Origin: Siphonodentalium dalli
Taxonomy: Eukaryota > Mollusca > Scaphopoda > Gadilida > Siphonodentaliidae
Length of the DNA: 64,000 nucleotides
Reading direction: 5' to 3'
NCBI GenBank assembly: GCA_032622095.1
Contig: CP136064.1
Coordinates: forward strand, 140,075,954 to 140,139,953
Each line of letters begins with the position of its first letter. Position 1 is the stretch's first letter. A program made the translations under genes and the position numbers. This document shows positions 27,901-39,513 of the stretch, piece by piece. The notes under the pieces are model-generated. The model worked only from the letters and a program-made list of their open reading frames with translations, was not told the origin of the DNA and did not search any database.

Positions 27901-30900
27901 TACTTTTCGAATATCTCTCGCCTCTATCGACATAATACGGCAAGTAGGTAATCGTTTAGAAGTACTAGATTCCCCATCGAATGACACCAAACACGTGACG
28001 ATTGGTTGAAGGAATTTAAATTCATAGTGCATTTTCTGTAAACTTGAAAAAAAGGAAGTGGCCACAATTTCTACATTTGACAACCGATTCACAAAATTCA
28101 CTCATAATGGCCCTCAGTACATATTATAGATACTTCACAACAATTTTGGTTCAAATCGGAGACAACAAAAAAATGACCAATTTTTACCCCATCCCTAGTG
28201 CGGACAAATTTCACTCAATCTTGGTCAAAATTTTACCAACTCGTGTTCTCTCTATGTATAACACGCTCACATAAACCAAATCCAGTTTATGTGCGTCGTC
28301 TAGGAGGAGATAGAGTGACAAGCACTTTCTCCTCAATTGATGTATGAATACAATATTCGATGGTCTGTAACTTGGACATTTCTCAACCGATTTACAAAAT
28401 TCTTTCAGGAGGATCATTAGTACGTCCTATAGATACACGACAGTCAAAATAGTTAAAATCATCGCAAAAAACAATTTGCGAAAATTTTGCCCCCACCCAA
28501 ACCCCAAAAAATAAGGCCGTCCCTGTTCAAAACTTTTTTTCGTATCAAGTTTCTAATGATTAACCGCATAGAAGCTCTCAAATCTGGATATCTTGCATGC
28601 CATAGCCAGACACAGGATATGAAATAAATCGAGTTTTGCTAACCATGGGCGACAACTCTGTGGCGAAAGCGCGGACATAAATTGTAATGCATTCACCCAA
28701 TATGGCATACTGAGTTGTACATATGGTCCAAATTTGGTGTCTCTGCTGCTCATATTTTTCGAGATACAGCAACCCCATTTGTTAACAAAGGGGAGATAAC
28801 TCTGAAAATCAAGCTTGGACAATATTCTATATAGTCTATTCAGTTAGAATTAGTATATGTGTATATACGTACGAAATTCCAGATCTCTATATATTGTACT
28901 TCCAGAGATAAATGAGTTACAAAATTGCTAAGAATAATAATAATGGAAAAAAATAATAAATTGAATAACAATATACTTCCATATTAAAATATGGAAGTAT
29001 AATAAGGGAATCGCGCGAAATTGATTGGTATGTCGATATTATGGTTTATTGACATTTCTGTGTTCAGTTTGAACGTTCTGGTGTGACCTCCACCCATGCC
29101 TCGAAATTTGGTGACGTGGATAGAAAAGTCGCCATATCTCGGCCAATTTTTGAGATATCTTGCTAATTTTTGCGTCATTGTGTTCCTATTTGATGCCCCT
29201 ATAATATTTACCAGGGTTTTGGTGAGTTATTGTGCCGATATTTTATAATGTAGGCCAATATGTATGTTGTTCTGTTCATACTTTTCGAATATCTCTCGCC
29301 TCTATCGACATAATACGGCAAGTAGGTAATCGTTTAGAAGTACTAGATTCCCCATCGAATGACACCAAACACGTGACGATTGGTTGAAGGAATTTAAATT
29401 CATAGTGCATTTTCTGTAAACTTGAAAAAAAGGAAGTGGCCACAATTTCTACATTTGACAACCGATTCACAAAATTCACTCATAATGGCCCTCAGTACAT
29501 ATTATAGATACTTCACAACAATTTTGGTTCAAATCGGAGACAACAAAAAAATGACCAATTTTTACCCCATCCCTAGTGCGGACAAATTTCACTCAATCTT
29601 GGTCAAAATTTTACCAACTCGTGTTCTCTCTATGTATAACACGCTCACATAAACCAAATCCAGTTTATGTGCGTCGTCTAGGAGGAGATAGAGTGACAAG
29701 CACTTTCTCCTCAATTGATGTATGAATACAATATTCGATGGTCTGTAACTTGGACATTTCTCAACCGATTTACAAAATTCGTTCAGGAGGATCATTAGTA
29801 CGTCCTATAGATACACGACAGTAAAAATAGTTAAAATCATCGCAAAAAACAATTTGCGAAAATTTTGCCCCCACCCAAACCCCCAAAAATAAGGCCGTCC
29901 CTGTTCAAAACTTTTTTTCGTATCAAGTTTCTAATGATTAACCGCATAGAAGCTCTCAAATCTGGATATCTTGCATGCCATAGCCAGACACAGGATATGA
30001 AATAAATCGAGTTTTGCTAACCATGGGCGACAACTCTGTGGCGAAAGCGCGGACATAAATTGTAATGCATTCACCCAATATGGCATACTGAGTTGTACAT
30101 ATGGTCCAAATTTGGTGTCTCTGCTGCTCATATTTTTCGAGATACAGCAACCCCATTTGTTCACAAAGGGGAGATAACTCTGAAAATCAAGCTTGGACAA
30201 TATTCTATATAGTCTATTCAGTTAGAATTAGTATATGTGTATATACGTACGAAATTCCAGATCTCTATATATTGTACTTCCAGAGATAAATGAGTTACAA
30301 AATTGCTAAGAATAATAATAATGGAAAAAAATAATAAATTGAATAACAATATACTTCCATATTATAATATGGAAGTATAATAAGGGAATCGCGCGAAATT
30401 GATTGGTATGTCGATATTATGGTTTATTGACATTTCTGTGTTCAGTTTGAACGTTCTGGTGTGACCTCCACCCATGCCTCGAAATTTGGTGACGTGGATA
30501 GAAAAGTCGCCATATCTCGGCCAATTTTTGAGATATCTTGCTAATTTTTGCGTCATTGTGTTCGTATTTGATGCCCCTATATGGGTTTTGGTGAGTTATT
30601 GTGCCGATATTTTATAATGTAGGCCAATATGTATGTTGTTCTGTTCATACTTTTCGAATATCTCTCGCCTCTATCGACATAATACGGCAAGTAGGTAATC
30701 GTTTAGAAGTACTATAAATTCCCCATCGAATGACACCAAATACGTGACTATTGGTTTAAGGAATTTAAATTCATAGTGCATTTTCTGTAAACTTGAAAAA
30801 AAGGAAGTGGCCACAATTTCTACATTTGACAACCGATTCACAAAATTCACTCATAATGGCCCTCAGTACATATTATAGATACTTCACAACAATTTTGGTT

Positions 30901-33900
30901 CAAATCGGAGACAACAAAAAAATGACCAATTTTTACCCCATCCCTAGTGCGGACAAATTTCACTCAATCTTGGTCAAAATTTTACCAACTCGTGTTCTCT
31001 CTATGTATAACACGCTCACATAAACCAAATCCAGTTTATGTGCGTCGTCTAGGAGGAGATAGAGTGACAAGCACTTTCTCCTCAATTGATGTATGAATAC
31101 AATATTCGATGGTCTGTAACTTGGACATTTCTCAACCGATTTACAAAATTCTTTCAGGAGGATCATTAGTACGTCCTATAGATACACGACAGTCAAAATA
31201 GTTAAAATCATCGCAAAAAACAATTTGCGAAAATTTTGCCCCCACCCAAACCCCAAAAAATAAGGCCGTCCCTGTTCAAAACTTTTTTTCGTATCAAGTT
31301 TCTAATGATTAACCGCATAGAAGCTCTCAAATCTGGATATCTTGCATGCCATAGCCAGACACAGGATATGAAATAAATCGAGTTTTGCTAACCATGGGCG
31401 ACAACTCTGTGGCGAAAGCGCGGACATAAATTGTAATGCATTCACCCAATATGTCATACTGAGTTGTACATATGGTCCAAATTTGGTGTCTCTGCTGCTC
31501 ATATTTTTCGAGATACAGCAACCCCATTTGTTCACAAAGGGGAGATAACTCTGAAAATCAAGCTTGGACAATATTCTATATAGTCTATTCAGTTAGAATT
31601 AGTATATGTGTATATACGTACGAAATTCCAGATCTCTATATATTGTACTTCCAGAGATAAATGAGTTACAAAATTGCTAAGAATAATAATAATGGAAAAA
31701 AATAATAAATTGAATAACAATATGCTTCCATATTAAAATATGGAAGTATAATAAGGGAATCGCGCGAAATTGATTGGTATGTCGATATTATGGTTTATTG
31801 ACATTTCTGTGTTCAGTTTGAACGTTCTGGTGTGACCTCCACCCATGCCTCGAAATTTGGTGACGTGGATAGAAAAGTCGCCATATCTCGGCCAATTTTT
31901 GAGATATATTGCTAATTTTTGCGTCATTGTGTTCCTATTTGATGCCCCTATAATATTTACCAGGGTTTTGGTGAGTTATTGTGCCGATATTTTATAATGT
32001 AGGCCAATATGTATGTTGTTCTGTTCATACTTTTCGAATATCTCTCGCCTCTATCGACATAATACGGCAAGTAGGTAATCGTTTAGAAGTACTAGAAATT
32101 CCCCATCGAATGACACCAAACACGTGACGATTGGTGGAAGGAATTTAAATTCATAGTGCATTTTCTGTAAACTTGAAAAAAAGGAAGTGGCCACAATTTC
32201 TACATTTGACAACCGATTCACAAAATTCACTCATAATGGCCCGCAGTACATATTATAGATACTTCACAACAATTTTGGTTCAAATCGGAGACAACAAAAA
32301 AATGACCAATTTTTACCCCATCCCTAGTGCGGACAAATTTCACTCAATCTTGGTCAAAATTTTACCAACTCGTGTTCTCTCTATGTATAACACGCTCACA
32401 TAAACCAAATCCAGTTTATGTGCGTCGTCTAGGAGGAGATAGAGTGACAAGCACTTTCTCCTCAATTGATGTATGAATACAATATTCGATGGTCTGTAAC
32501 TTGGACATTTCTCAACCGATTTACAAAATTCTTTCAGGAGGATCATTAGTACGTCCTATAGATACACGACAGTAAAAATAGTTAAAATCATCGCAAAAAA
32601 AAATTTGCGAAAATTTTGCCCCCACCCAAACCCCAAAAAATAAGGCCGTCCCTGTTCAAAACTTTTTTTCGTATCAAGTTTCTAATGATTAACCGCATAG
32701 AAGCTCTCAAATCTGGATATCTTGCATGCCATAGCCAGACACAGGATATGAAATAAATCGAGTTTTGCTAACCATGGGCGACAACTCTGTGGCGAAAGCG
32801 CGGACATAAATTGTAATGCATTCACCCAATATGGCATACTGAGTTGTACATATGGTCCAAATTTGGTGTCTCTGCTGCTCATATTTTTCGAGATACAGCA
32901 ACCCCATTTGTTAACAAAGGGGAGATAACTCTGAAAATCAAGCTTGGACAATATTCTATATAGTCTATTCAGTTAGAATTAGTATATGTGTATATACGTA
33001 CGAAATTCCAGATCTCTATATATTGTACTTCCAGAGATAAATGAGTTACAAAATTGCTAAGAATAATAATAATGGAAAAAAATAATAAATTGAATAACAA
33101 TATACTTCCATATTAAAATATGGAAGTATAATAAGGGAATCGCGCGAAATTGATTGGTATGTCGATATTATGGTTTATTGACATTTCTGTGTTCAGTTTG
33201 AACGTTCTGGTGTGACCTCCACCCATGCCTCGAAATTTGGTGACGTGGATAGAAAAGTCGCCATATCTCGGCCAATTTTTGAGATATCTTGCTAATTTTT
33301 GCGTCATTGTGTTCCTATTTGATGCCCCTATAATATTTACCAGGGTTTTGGTGAGTTATTGTGCCGATATTTTATAATGTAGGCCAATATGTATGTTGTT
33401 CTGTTCATACTTTTCGAATATCTCTCGCCTCTATCGACATAATACGGCAAGTAGGTAATCGTTTAGAAGTACTAGATTCCCCATCGAATGACACCAAACA
33501 CGTGACGATTGGTTGAAGGAATTTAAATTCATAGTGCATTTTCTGTAAACTTGAAAAAAAGGAAGTGGCCACAATTTCTACATTTGACAACCGATTCACA
33601 AAATTCACTCATAATGGCCCTCAGTACATATTATAGATACTTCACAACAATTTTGGTTCAAATCGGAGACAACAAAAAAATGACCAATTTTTACCCCATC
33701 CCTAGTGCGGACAAATTTCACTCAATCTTGGTCAAAATTTTACCAACTCGTGTTCTCTCTATGTATAACACGCTCACATAAACCAAATCCAGTTTATGTG
33801 CGTCGTCTAGGAGGAGATAGAGTGACAAGCACTTTCTCCTCAATTGATGTATGAATACAATATTCGATGGTCTGTAACTTGGACATTTCTCAACCGATTT

Positions 33901-35830
33901 ACAAAATTCGTTCAGGAGGATCATTAGTACGTCCTATAGATACACGACAGTAAAAATAGTTAAAATCATCGCAAAAAACAATTTGCGAAAATTTTGCCCC
34001 CACCCAAACCCCCAAAAATAAGGCCGTCCCTGTTCAAAACTTTTTTTCGTATCAAGTTTCTAATGATTAACCGCATAGAAGCTCTCAAATCTGGATATCT
34101 TGCATGCCATAGCCAGACACAGGATATGAAATAAATCGAGTTTTGCTAACCATGGGCGACAACTCTGTGGCGAAAGCGCGGACATAAATTGTAATGCATT
34201 CACCCAATATGGCATACTGAGTTGTACATATGGTCCAAATTTGGTGTCTCTGCTGCTCATATTTTTCAAGATACAGCAACCCCATTTGTTCACAAAGGGG
34301 AGATAACTCTGAAAATCAAGCTTGGACAATATTCTATATAGTCTATTCAGTTAGAATTAGTATATGTGTATATACGTACGAAATTTCAGATCTCTATATA
34401 TTGTACTTCCAGAGATAAATGAGTTACAAAATTGCTAAGAATAATAATAATGGAAAAAAATAATAAATTGAATAACAATATACTTCCATATTATAATATG
34501 GAAGTATAATAAGGGAATCGCGCGAAATTGATTGGTATGTCGATATTATGGTTTATTGACATTTCTGTGTTCAGTTTGAACGTTCTGGTGTGACCTCCAC
34601 CCATGCCTCGAAATTTGGTGACGTGGATAGAAAAGTCGCCATATCTCGGCCAATTTTTGAGATATCTTGCTAATTTTTGCGTCATTGTGTTCGTATTTGA
34701 TGCCCCTATAATATTTACCAGGGTTTTGGTGAGTTATTGTGCCGATATTTTATAATTTAGGCCAATATGTATGTTGTTCTGTTCATACTTTTCGAATATC
34801 TCTCGCCTCTATCGACATAATACGGCAAGTAGGTAATCGTTTAGAAGTACTAGAAATTCCCCATCGAATGACACTAAACACGTGACGATTGGTTGAAGGA
34901 ATTTAAATTCATAGTGCATTTTCTGTAAACTTGAAAAAAAGGAAATGGCCACAATTTCTACATTTGACAACCGATTCACAAAATTCACTCATAATGGCCC
35001 TCAGTACATATTATAGATACTTCACAACAATTTTGGTTCAAATCGGAGACAACAAAAAAATGACCAATTTTTACCCCATCCCTAGTGCGGACAAATTTCA
35101 CTCAATTTTGGTCAAAATTTTACCAACTCGTGTTCTCTCTATGTATAACACGCTCACATAAACCAAATCCAGTTTATGTGCGTCGTCTAGGAGGAGAAAG
35201 AGTGACAAGCACTTTCTCCTCAATTGATGTATGAATACAATATTCGATGGTCTGTAACTTGGACATTTCTCAACCGATTTACAAAATTCTTTCAGGAGGA
35301 TCATTAGTACGTCCTATAGATACACGACAGTAAAAATAGTTAAAATCATCGCAAAAAAAAATTTGCGAAAATTTTGCCCCCACCCAAACCCCAAAAAATA
35401 AGGCCGTCCCTGTTCAAAACTTTTTTTCGTATCAAGTTTCTAATGATTAACCGCATAGAAGCTCTCAAATCTGGATATCTTGCGTGCCATAGCCAGACAC
35501 AGGATATGAAATAAATCGAGTTTTGCTAACCATGGGCGACAACTCTGTGGCGAAAGCGCGGACATAAATTGTAATGCATTCACCCAATATGGCATACTGA
35601 GTTGTACATATGGTCCAAATTTGGTGTCTCTGCTGCTCATATTTTTTGAGATACAGCAACCCCATTTGTTCACAAAGGGGAGATAACTCTGAAAATCAAG
35701 CTTGGACAATATTCTATATAGTCTATTCAGTTAGAATTAGTATATGTGTATATACGTACGAAATTCCAGATCTCTATATATTGTACTTCCAGAGATAAAT
35801 GAGTTACAAAATTGCTAAGAATAATAATAA

Positions 35831-36814
35831 TGGAAAAAAATAATAAATTGAATAACAATATACTTCCATATTAAAATATGGAAGTATAATAAGGGAATCG
35901 CGCGAAATTGATTGGTATGTCGATATTATGGTTTATTGACATTTCTGTGTTCAGTTTGAACGTTCTGGTGTGACCTCCACCCATGCCTCGAAATTTGGTG
36001 ACGTGGATAGAAAAGTCGCCATATCTCGGCCAATTTTTGAGATATCTTGCTAATTTTTGCGTCATTGTGTTCGTATTTGATGCCCCTATAATATTTACCA
36101 GGGTTTTGGTGAGTTATTGTGCCGATATTTTATAATGTAGGCCAATATGTATGTTGTTCTGTTCATACTTTTCGAATATCTCTCGCCTCTATCGACATAA
36201 TACGGCAAGTAGGTAATCGTTTAGAAGTACTAGAAATTCCCCATCGAATGACACCAAACACGTGACGATTGGTTGAAGGAATTTAAATTCATAGTGCATT
36301 TTCTGTAAACTTGAAAAAAAGGAAGTGGCCACAATTTCTACATTTGACAACCGATTCACAAAATTCACTCATAATGGCCCTCAGTAGATATTATAGATAC
36401 TTCACAACAATTTTGGTTCAAATCGGAGACAACAAAAAAATGACCAATTTTTACCCCATCCCTAGTGCGGACAAATTTCACTCAATCTTGGTCAAAATTT
36501 TACCAACTCGTGTTCTCACTATGTATAACACGCTCACATAAACCAAATCCAGTTTATGTGCGTCGTCTAGGAGGAGATAGAGTGACAAGCACTTTCTCCT
36601 CAATTGATGTATGAATACAATATTCGATGGTCTGTAACTTGGACATTTCTCAACCGATTTACAAAATTCTTTCAGGAGGATCATTAGTACGTCATATAGA
36701 TACACGACAGTAAAAATTGTTAAAATCATCGCAAAAAAAAATTTGCGAAAATTTTGCCCCCACCCAAACCCCAAAAAATAAGGCCGTCCCTGTTCAAAAC
36801 TTTTTTTCGTATCA
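35831..36814. repeat. Truncated last satellite monomer and array edge
   Basis: The final copy follows the consensus for 984 bases, to the phrase TTTTTTTCGTATCA. After 36814 the satellite would read AGTTTCTAATG, but the sequence switches to the antisense coding strand of a LINE. The array edge thus lies inside a mobile element rather than at a monomer boundary. A 390-codon minus-strand ORF (37650 to 36478) runs across the junction; it is a chance fusion of LINE endonuclease and satellite, not a gene. Confidence 0.93.
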
Positions 36815-38077
36815 GATGCTTCTCTTATTCGTTCTTCAATATTTTCTTCAAATTTGATTTTCGCGTGCTTCTTCATGTTATTGACTTTGTTCCTTATGTT
36901 TTTATATTTTCTCCAGATTTCAGGGTTATTTGCCTTCATGGCCTTTTTCCTTACTCTGTCGCGTTTTCGTATCTCAAACCGGATGTCCGAATTGAACCAA
37001 ATTTTGTCGGATGTTCTTACTGTAATGCATGATTGTGGAATTGTTTTCGCCATTATGGGCAGGAATTCTAGTTGAAAGTTATTGGCAGCTGTGTTCACAT
37101 CAGGTGCACTTTTTATGAGGTCATCCCAGTCGACATGGGCAAGTAGATTGTTTGGACGAGAAAAATTACCTTTTCTGTAGTTCCATACTTGTCTAGGAAA
37201 TGACGCTGCGGTAGTATTTTGAAATGATATTGTGGCATATACACCTAGGTGGTCCGAAACTCCGAGATTTAGGATATCGGAGTCTATTAAACGGAGTGAG
37301 CTTGAGGTCAAAATTGGGTCAAGCAATGTACTTGAGGTGCTGGTCACTCTAGTTGGGACTTTTATAGCATTTTTCATACTGAAACCATCCGTTATCTGTT
37401 TTAGCTTCGATGAATTATCCATGAAATTCGAGTTAAAATCCCCTGTGATGACTACATATTCGGAAATATCAAGAGCGTCAGAAATTGAGGATTCCAGGAG
37501 TCCCCAATAATTTTGGGTACAGAATTGATCAGATCTGTACGATAATCCAAGAACAATGCGAGTTTTCTTTGAGTGGATTTCGAACCAGAGACAAGAAGAA
37601 TCGAATTCCAATTCAGGTTTACGATTAAATATTAAGTGGTCGGCGAACATTACGCATATTCCGCCACCCTTTGAATCACGGTCTTTGCGAATGGGGGAAC
37701 AATAACCATCGATTTCTAGTTGGCTAGAAGGGTAAAATGGGTCAAGATGTGTTTCGGTGAAACATAGAATGTCAAATTCGTTTATAAGATCTGCAATTTT
37801 TTCAAGTTTATTTCGGATACTCCTTACGTTATAGTGAAAAATCGAGATCGAATTCTCAGCGTTAGTCTGTGACAGAGGGCCCGGATTTATATGGATATCG
37901 CCTGATAATTGTAATAGAAAGAATGTAATGAGAAAAATCGACCTTGCGTTTGGTGGAGTAAAGCATTTTCCGAGGCGAAAGCTGCTGTTTTTTTTTTACA
38001 GTTTTAGTTGCTAACGGTCGTTTTGCTGAGTCGAAGATACCTATTGCTGCCCTATATTGACTCAAGTCACACGTCAT
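36815..38077 (-). pseudogene. LINE A ORF2 fragment: 2A-like leader and AP endonuclease, no reverse transcriptase
   Basis: This is the N-terminal part of a non-LTR retrotransposon polyprotein. The start (38077, MTCDLSQYRAAIGIFD) matches the start of LINE D in this window (MSTSLEQYRVSIGRFD). A hydrophobic stretch and a 2A-like motif follow (37899-37876). The APE-type endonuclease then runs through FHYNVRSIRNKLE, LCFTETHLD, the Gly-rich GGGICV segment, GDFNSN and the catalytic VSDHLGVYA, which are the metal and DNA binding motifs of this family. The product would nick target DNA to prime reverse transcription. The copy is dead. A frameshift lies at the ten-T run 37988-37997, and everything after ENIEERIREASDT, including the whole reverse transcriptase, is absent because the satellite array starts there. 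Loss of the 3' side is opposite to the usual 5' truncation of LINEs. Confidence 0.9.
37876..37899 (-). other. 2A-like peptide motif in LINE A
   Basis: The minus strand encodes SGDIHINPGP directly after a hydrophobic run (FLITFFLLQL). The 2A ribosome-skipping consensus is D-(V/I)-E-x-N-P-G-P. Here D, I and NPGP are present, but Glu is replaced by His. Functional 2A sequences are known at this place in LINE ORFs of some marine invertebrates and trypanosomes. Whether this variant works is untested. Confidence 0.65.
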
Positions 38078-38444
38078 TTCAGACGGTGGTTCGAAACCAA
38101 GATAGGGAAGCAAATGGACTCCGACTCAATGAGCAATACAACTAGTGGCACCTCACAAATGGACTTGACTGTTCTTACATTCTGGATGACTGGAAACATG
38201 AATGAAGTAAATGAGTAATCAAACATTATCAATGCATAGAAAATAGAAAACATGATGTAGACATTGGGATATATACAAATATATACATGCTGATTTTGGG
38301 TGGTGATTGGCATGAGGGGGAGGGCTTCGGCTGTTAACGGGTAGCTATGTTTAACAAATTATGGATTTGCGCTTGGGCTTGGATTGTTAGCATGATGGGA
38401 TTTTCGTAGGGTAAATCTGAGATAAGTGAGAAAATAGGGCAGTC
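38078..38444. other. Spacer between putative ORF1 and ORF2 of LINE A
   Basis: About 370 bases separate the putative ORF1 from ORF2 on the minus strand. I see no conserved protein, RNA gene or repeat in it. It is probably the inter-ORF region of LINE A. Confidence 0.4.
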
Positions 38445-39138
38445 TCATTGTTGAGGATAAAACACGAGAATACACATTATGATAATGTACGGATATAGGC
38501 CTACAGAGGAAGTTACACAGTTTAGCGACACACGATTGGTTCTGGGCACATTATGCTGAGGAATGCCAAGTGTCTGGAACTCTTGCTTCATGCATATGCC
38601 TATTTGATCCTTGATCGTCTTGTTTATATGATCATCCAGAGAATCTTCTTCGGTCGCTGGTCCTCTGCATCGTTTGTTCCTTTCTTTGGCTCTGAATGAT
38701 CTCATTGACTCGGACACAGATTGGAAATTGTATGTGAAGCTTGGAGAGGTGCCTATCGGTGAGCCCTGTGGTGTAGCATTTAAATTAGAACATTGGCTGA
38801 ATGGAAGACCGGATGTGAAGTTGGCATGAATATTTACATCAGATTCAGATTTAGTATTTGCATCAGATTGAGTTTGTGATCCAGGTATATCATAGCTGGT
38901 ATCAGCCACATAATTAATTACCTCCATCACAGAGTCCGATTTTGTGCCATTGATGAAAGATACAGACCGGATGCTTCCATCTGGATCATTGGTTGAGTTT
39001 AGGATCTTTCTGGTTTTGAACAGAATGTGGATTTGGTGAGATAATTTGGCCATCAACGGACACGTAGTTGGTTTAGACAGGGTTCTCTTGTGGTTTCTCG
39101 ACAAATTTGTTTGATGGGTCTTCTAACACGCCCGCCAT
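38445..39138 (-). pseudogene. Putative ORF1 of LINE A (degenerate)
   Basis: An open frame of about 200 codons ends at 38445, just upstream of LINE A ORF2 on the same strand. An ATGGCGGGCG start at 39138 opens in a different frame (MAGVLEDPSNKFVEKPQENP). It hits a stop after about 21 codons but reads sensibly beyond it (TNYVSVDGQIISPNPHS), so at least one stop and one frameshift separate it from the longer frame. The long frame is Ser/Thr/Asn-rich and low in hydrophobics in the middle, with a basic patch (SFRAKERNKRCRG) and then a helical-looking stretch near its end. This resembles the disordered, nucleic-acid-binding ORF1 products of CR1/L2-type elements in general character only. No zinc knuckle, PHD finger or esterase domain is visible. 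The assignment rests mainly on position. Confidence 0.4.
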
Positions 39139-39513
39139 TTTGATAGGAGATTGTTTATGTTTGGAGTTTCTACGTTTATCAGTGTGAAAAAACGCAGCAA
39201 AACAAATTTGAAATTAGTATAATCGCAGCGTATATTTCTTGGTGTTACACACGCGAAGTTCCACTTGTTAGCGCCTCTTGATTACACCATTTTTCCCGTT
39301 AAAAAGCCGAAATTGATGGAGCGAAAATTAGTTTATTATGCCTCGGCCGCCATCTTGAATAGTAGTCCAATTGGATACTACCCGAGGGCTGTTCAATATC
39401 ATGTGTATGGTTCAAATTCAGATGAGTGGGTATTATTTTTGGCGGATGACGGTACAGGGACTACTGATTCGTATTTGGTTGATGTTGACGATGAAACCGT
39501 CATATGTACACAC
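39139..39513. other. Unassigned stretch between LINE A and LINE B
   Basis: This probably contains the 5' UTR of LINE A and the 3' end of LINE B, whose recognisable coding sequence fades at about 39570. A plus-strand frame at 39265-39657 (130 codons, containing DEWVLFLADDGTGTT) is open but overlaps the antisense of LINE B and matches no family I know. A YY1-like GCCGCCATCTTG sits at 39348-39359. Confidence 0.35.

Larger units (their letters stand above)
1..36814. repeat. Tandem satellite array, ~1380 bp monomer, 26 full copies plus one partial
   Basis: Consecutive monomers begin with the same TGGAAAAAAATAATAAATTG phrase at 1, 1381, 2761, 4140, 5519, 6899, 8277, 9657, 11036, 12416, 13797, 15176, 16557, 17937, 19308, 20679, 22059, 23430, 24810, 26188, 27566, 28944, 30322, 31693, 33073, 34451 and 35831. 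Lengths are 1371 to 1381 bp. The short class (1371 bp: 17937, 19308, 22059, 30322) lacks about nine bases after CCCCTATA. Copies differ by scattered substitutions and small indels only. All are head to tail, and the array continues off the left edge, so its true size is unknown. The monomer is AT-rich. It carries a 30 bp palindrome near its start and an internal ~88 bp duplication. Short ORFs recur in every copy on both strands, but they overlap each other and many begin at non-ATG codons, so I see no protein gene. No known satellite family is recognised. Confidence 0.98.

Noticed and set aside
1-36814. CRISPR array or rDNA/histone gene cluster
   Set aside because: The unit is 1.38 kb with no spacer structure. 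I see no rRNA, tRNA or histone sequence in the monomer.
36478-37650. 390-codon minus-strand ORF as a single gene
   Set aside because: Its first part is LINE A endonuclease and its last part is antisense satellite. The fusion arises at the 36814 junction and has no family support as one protein.
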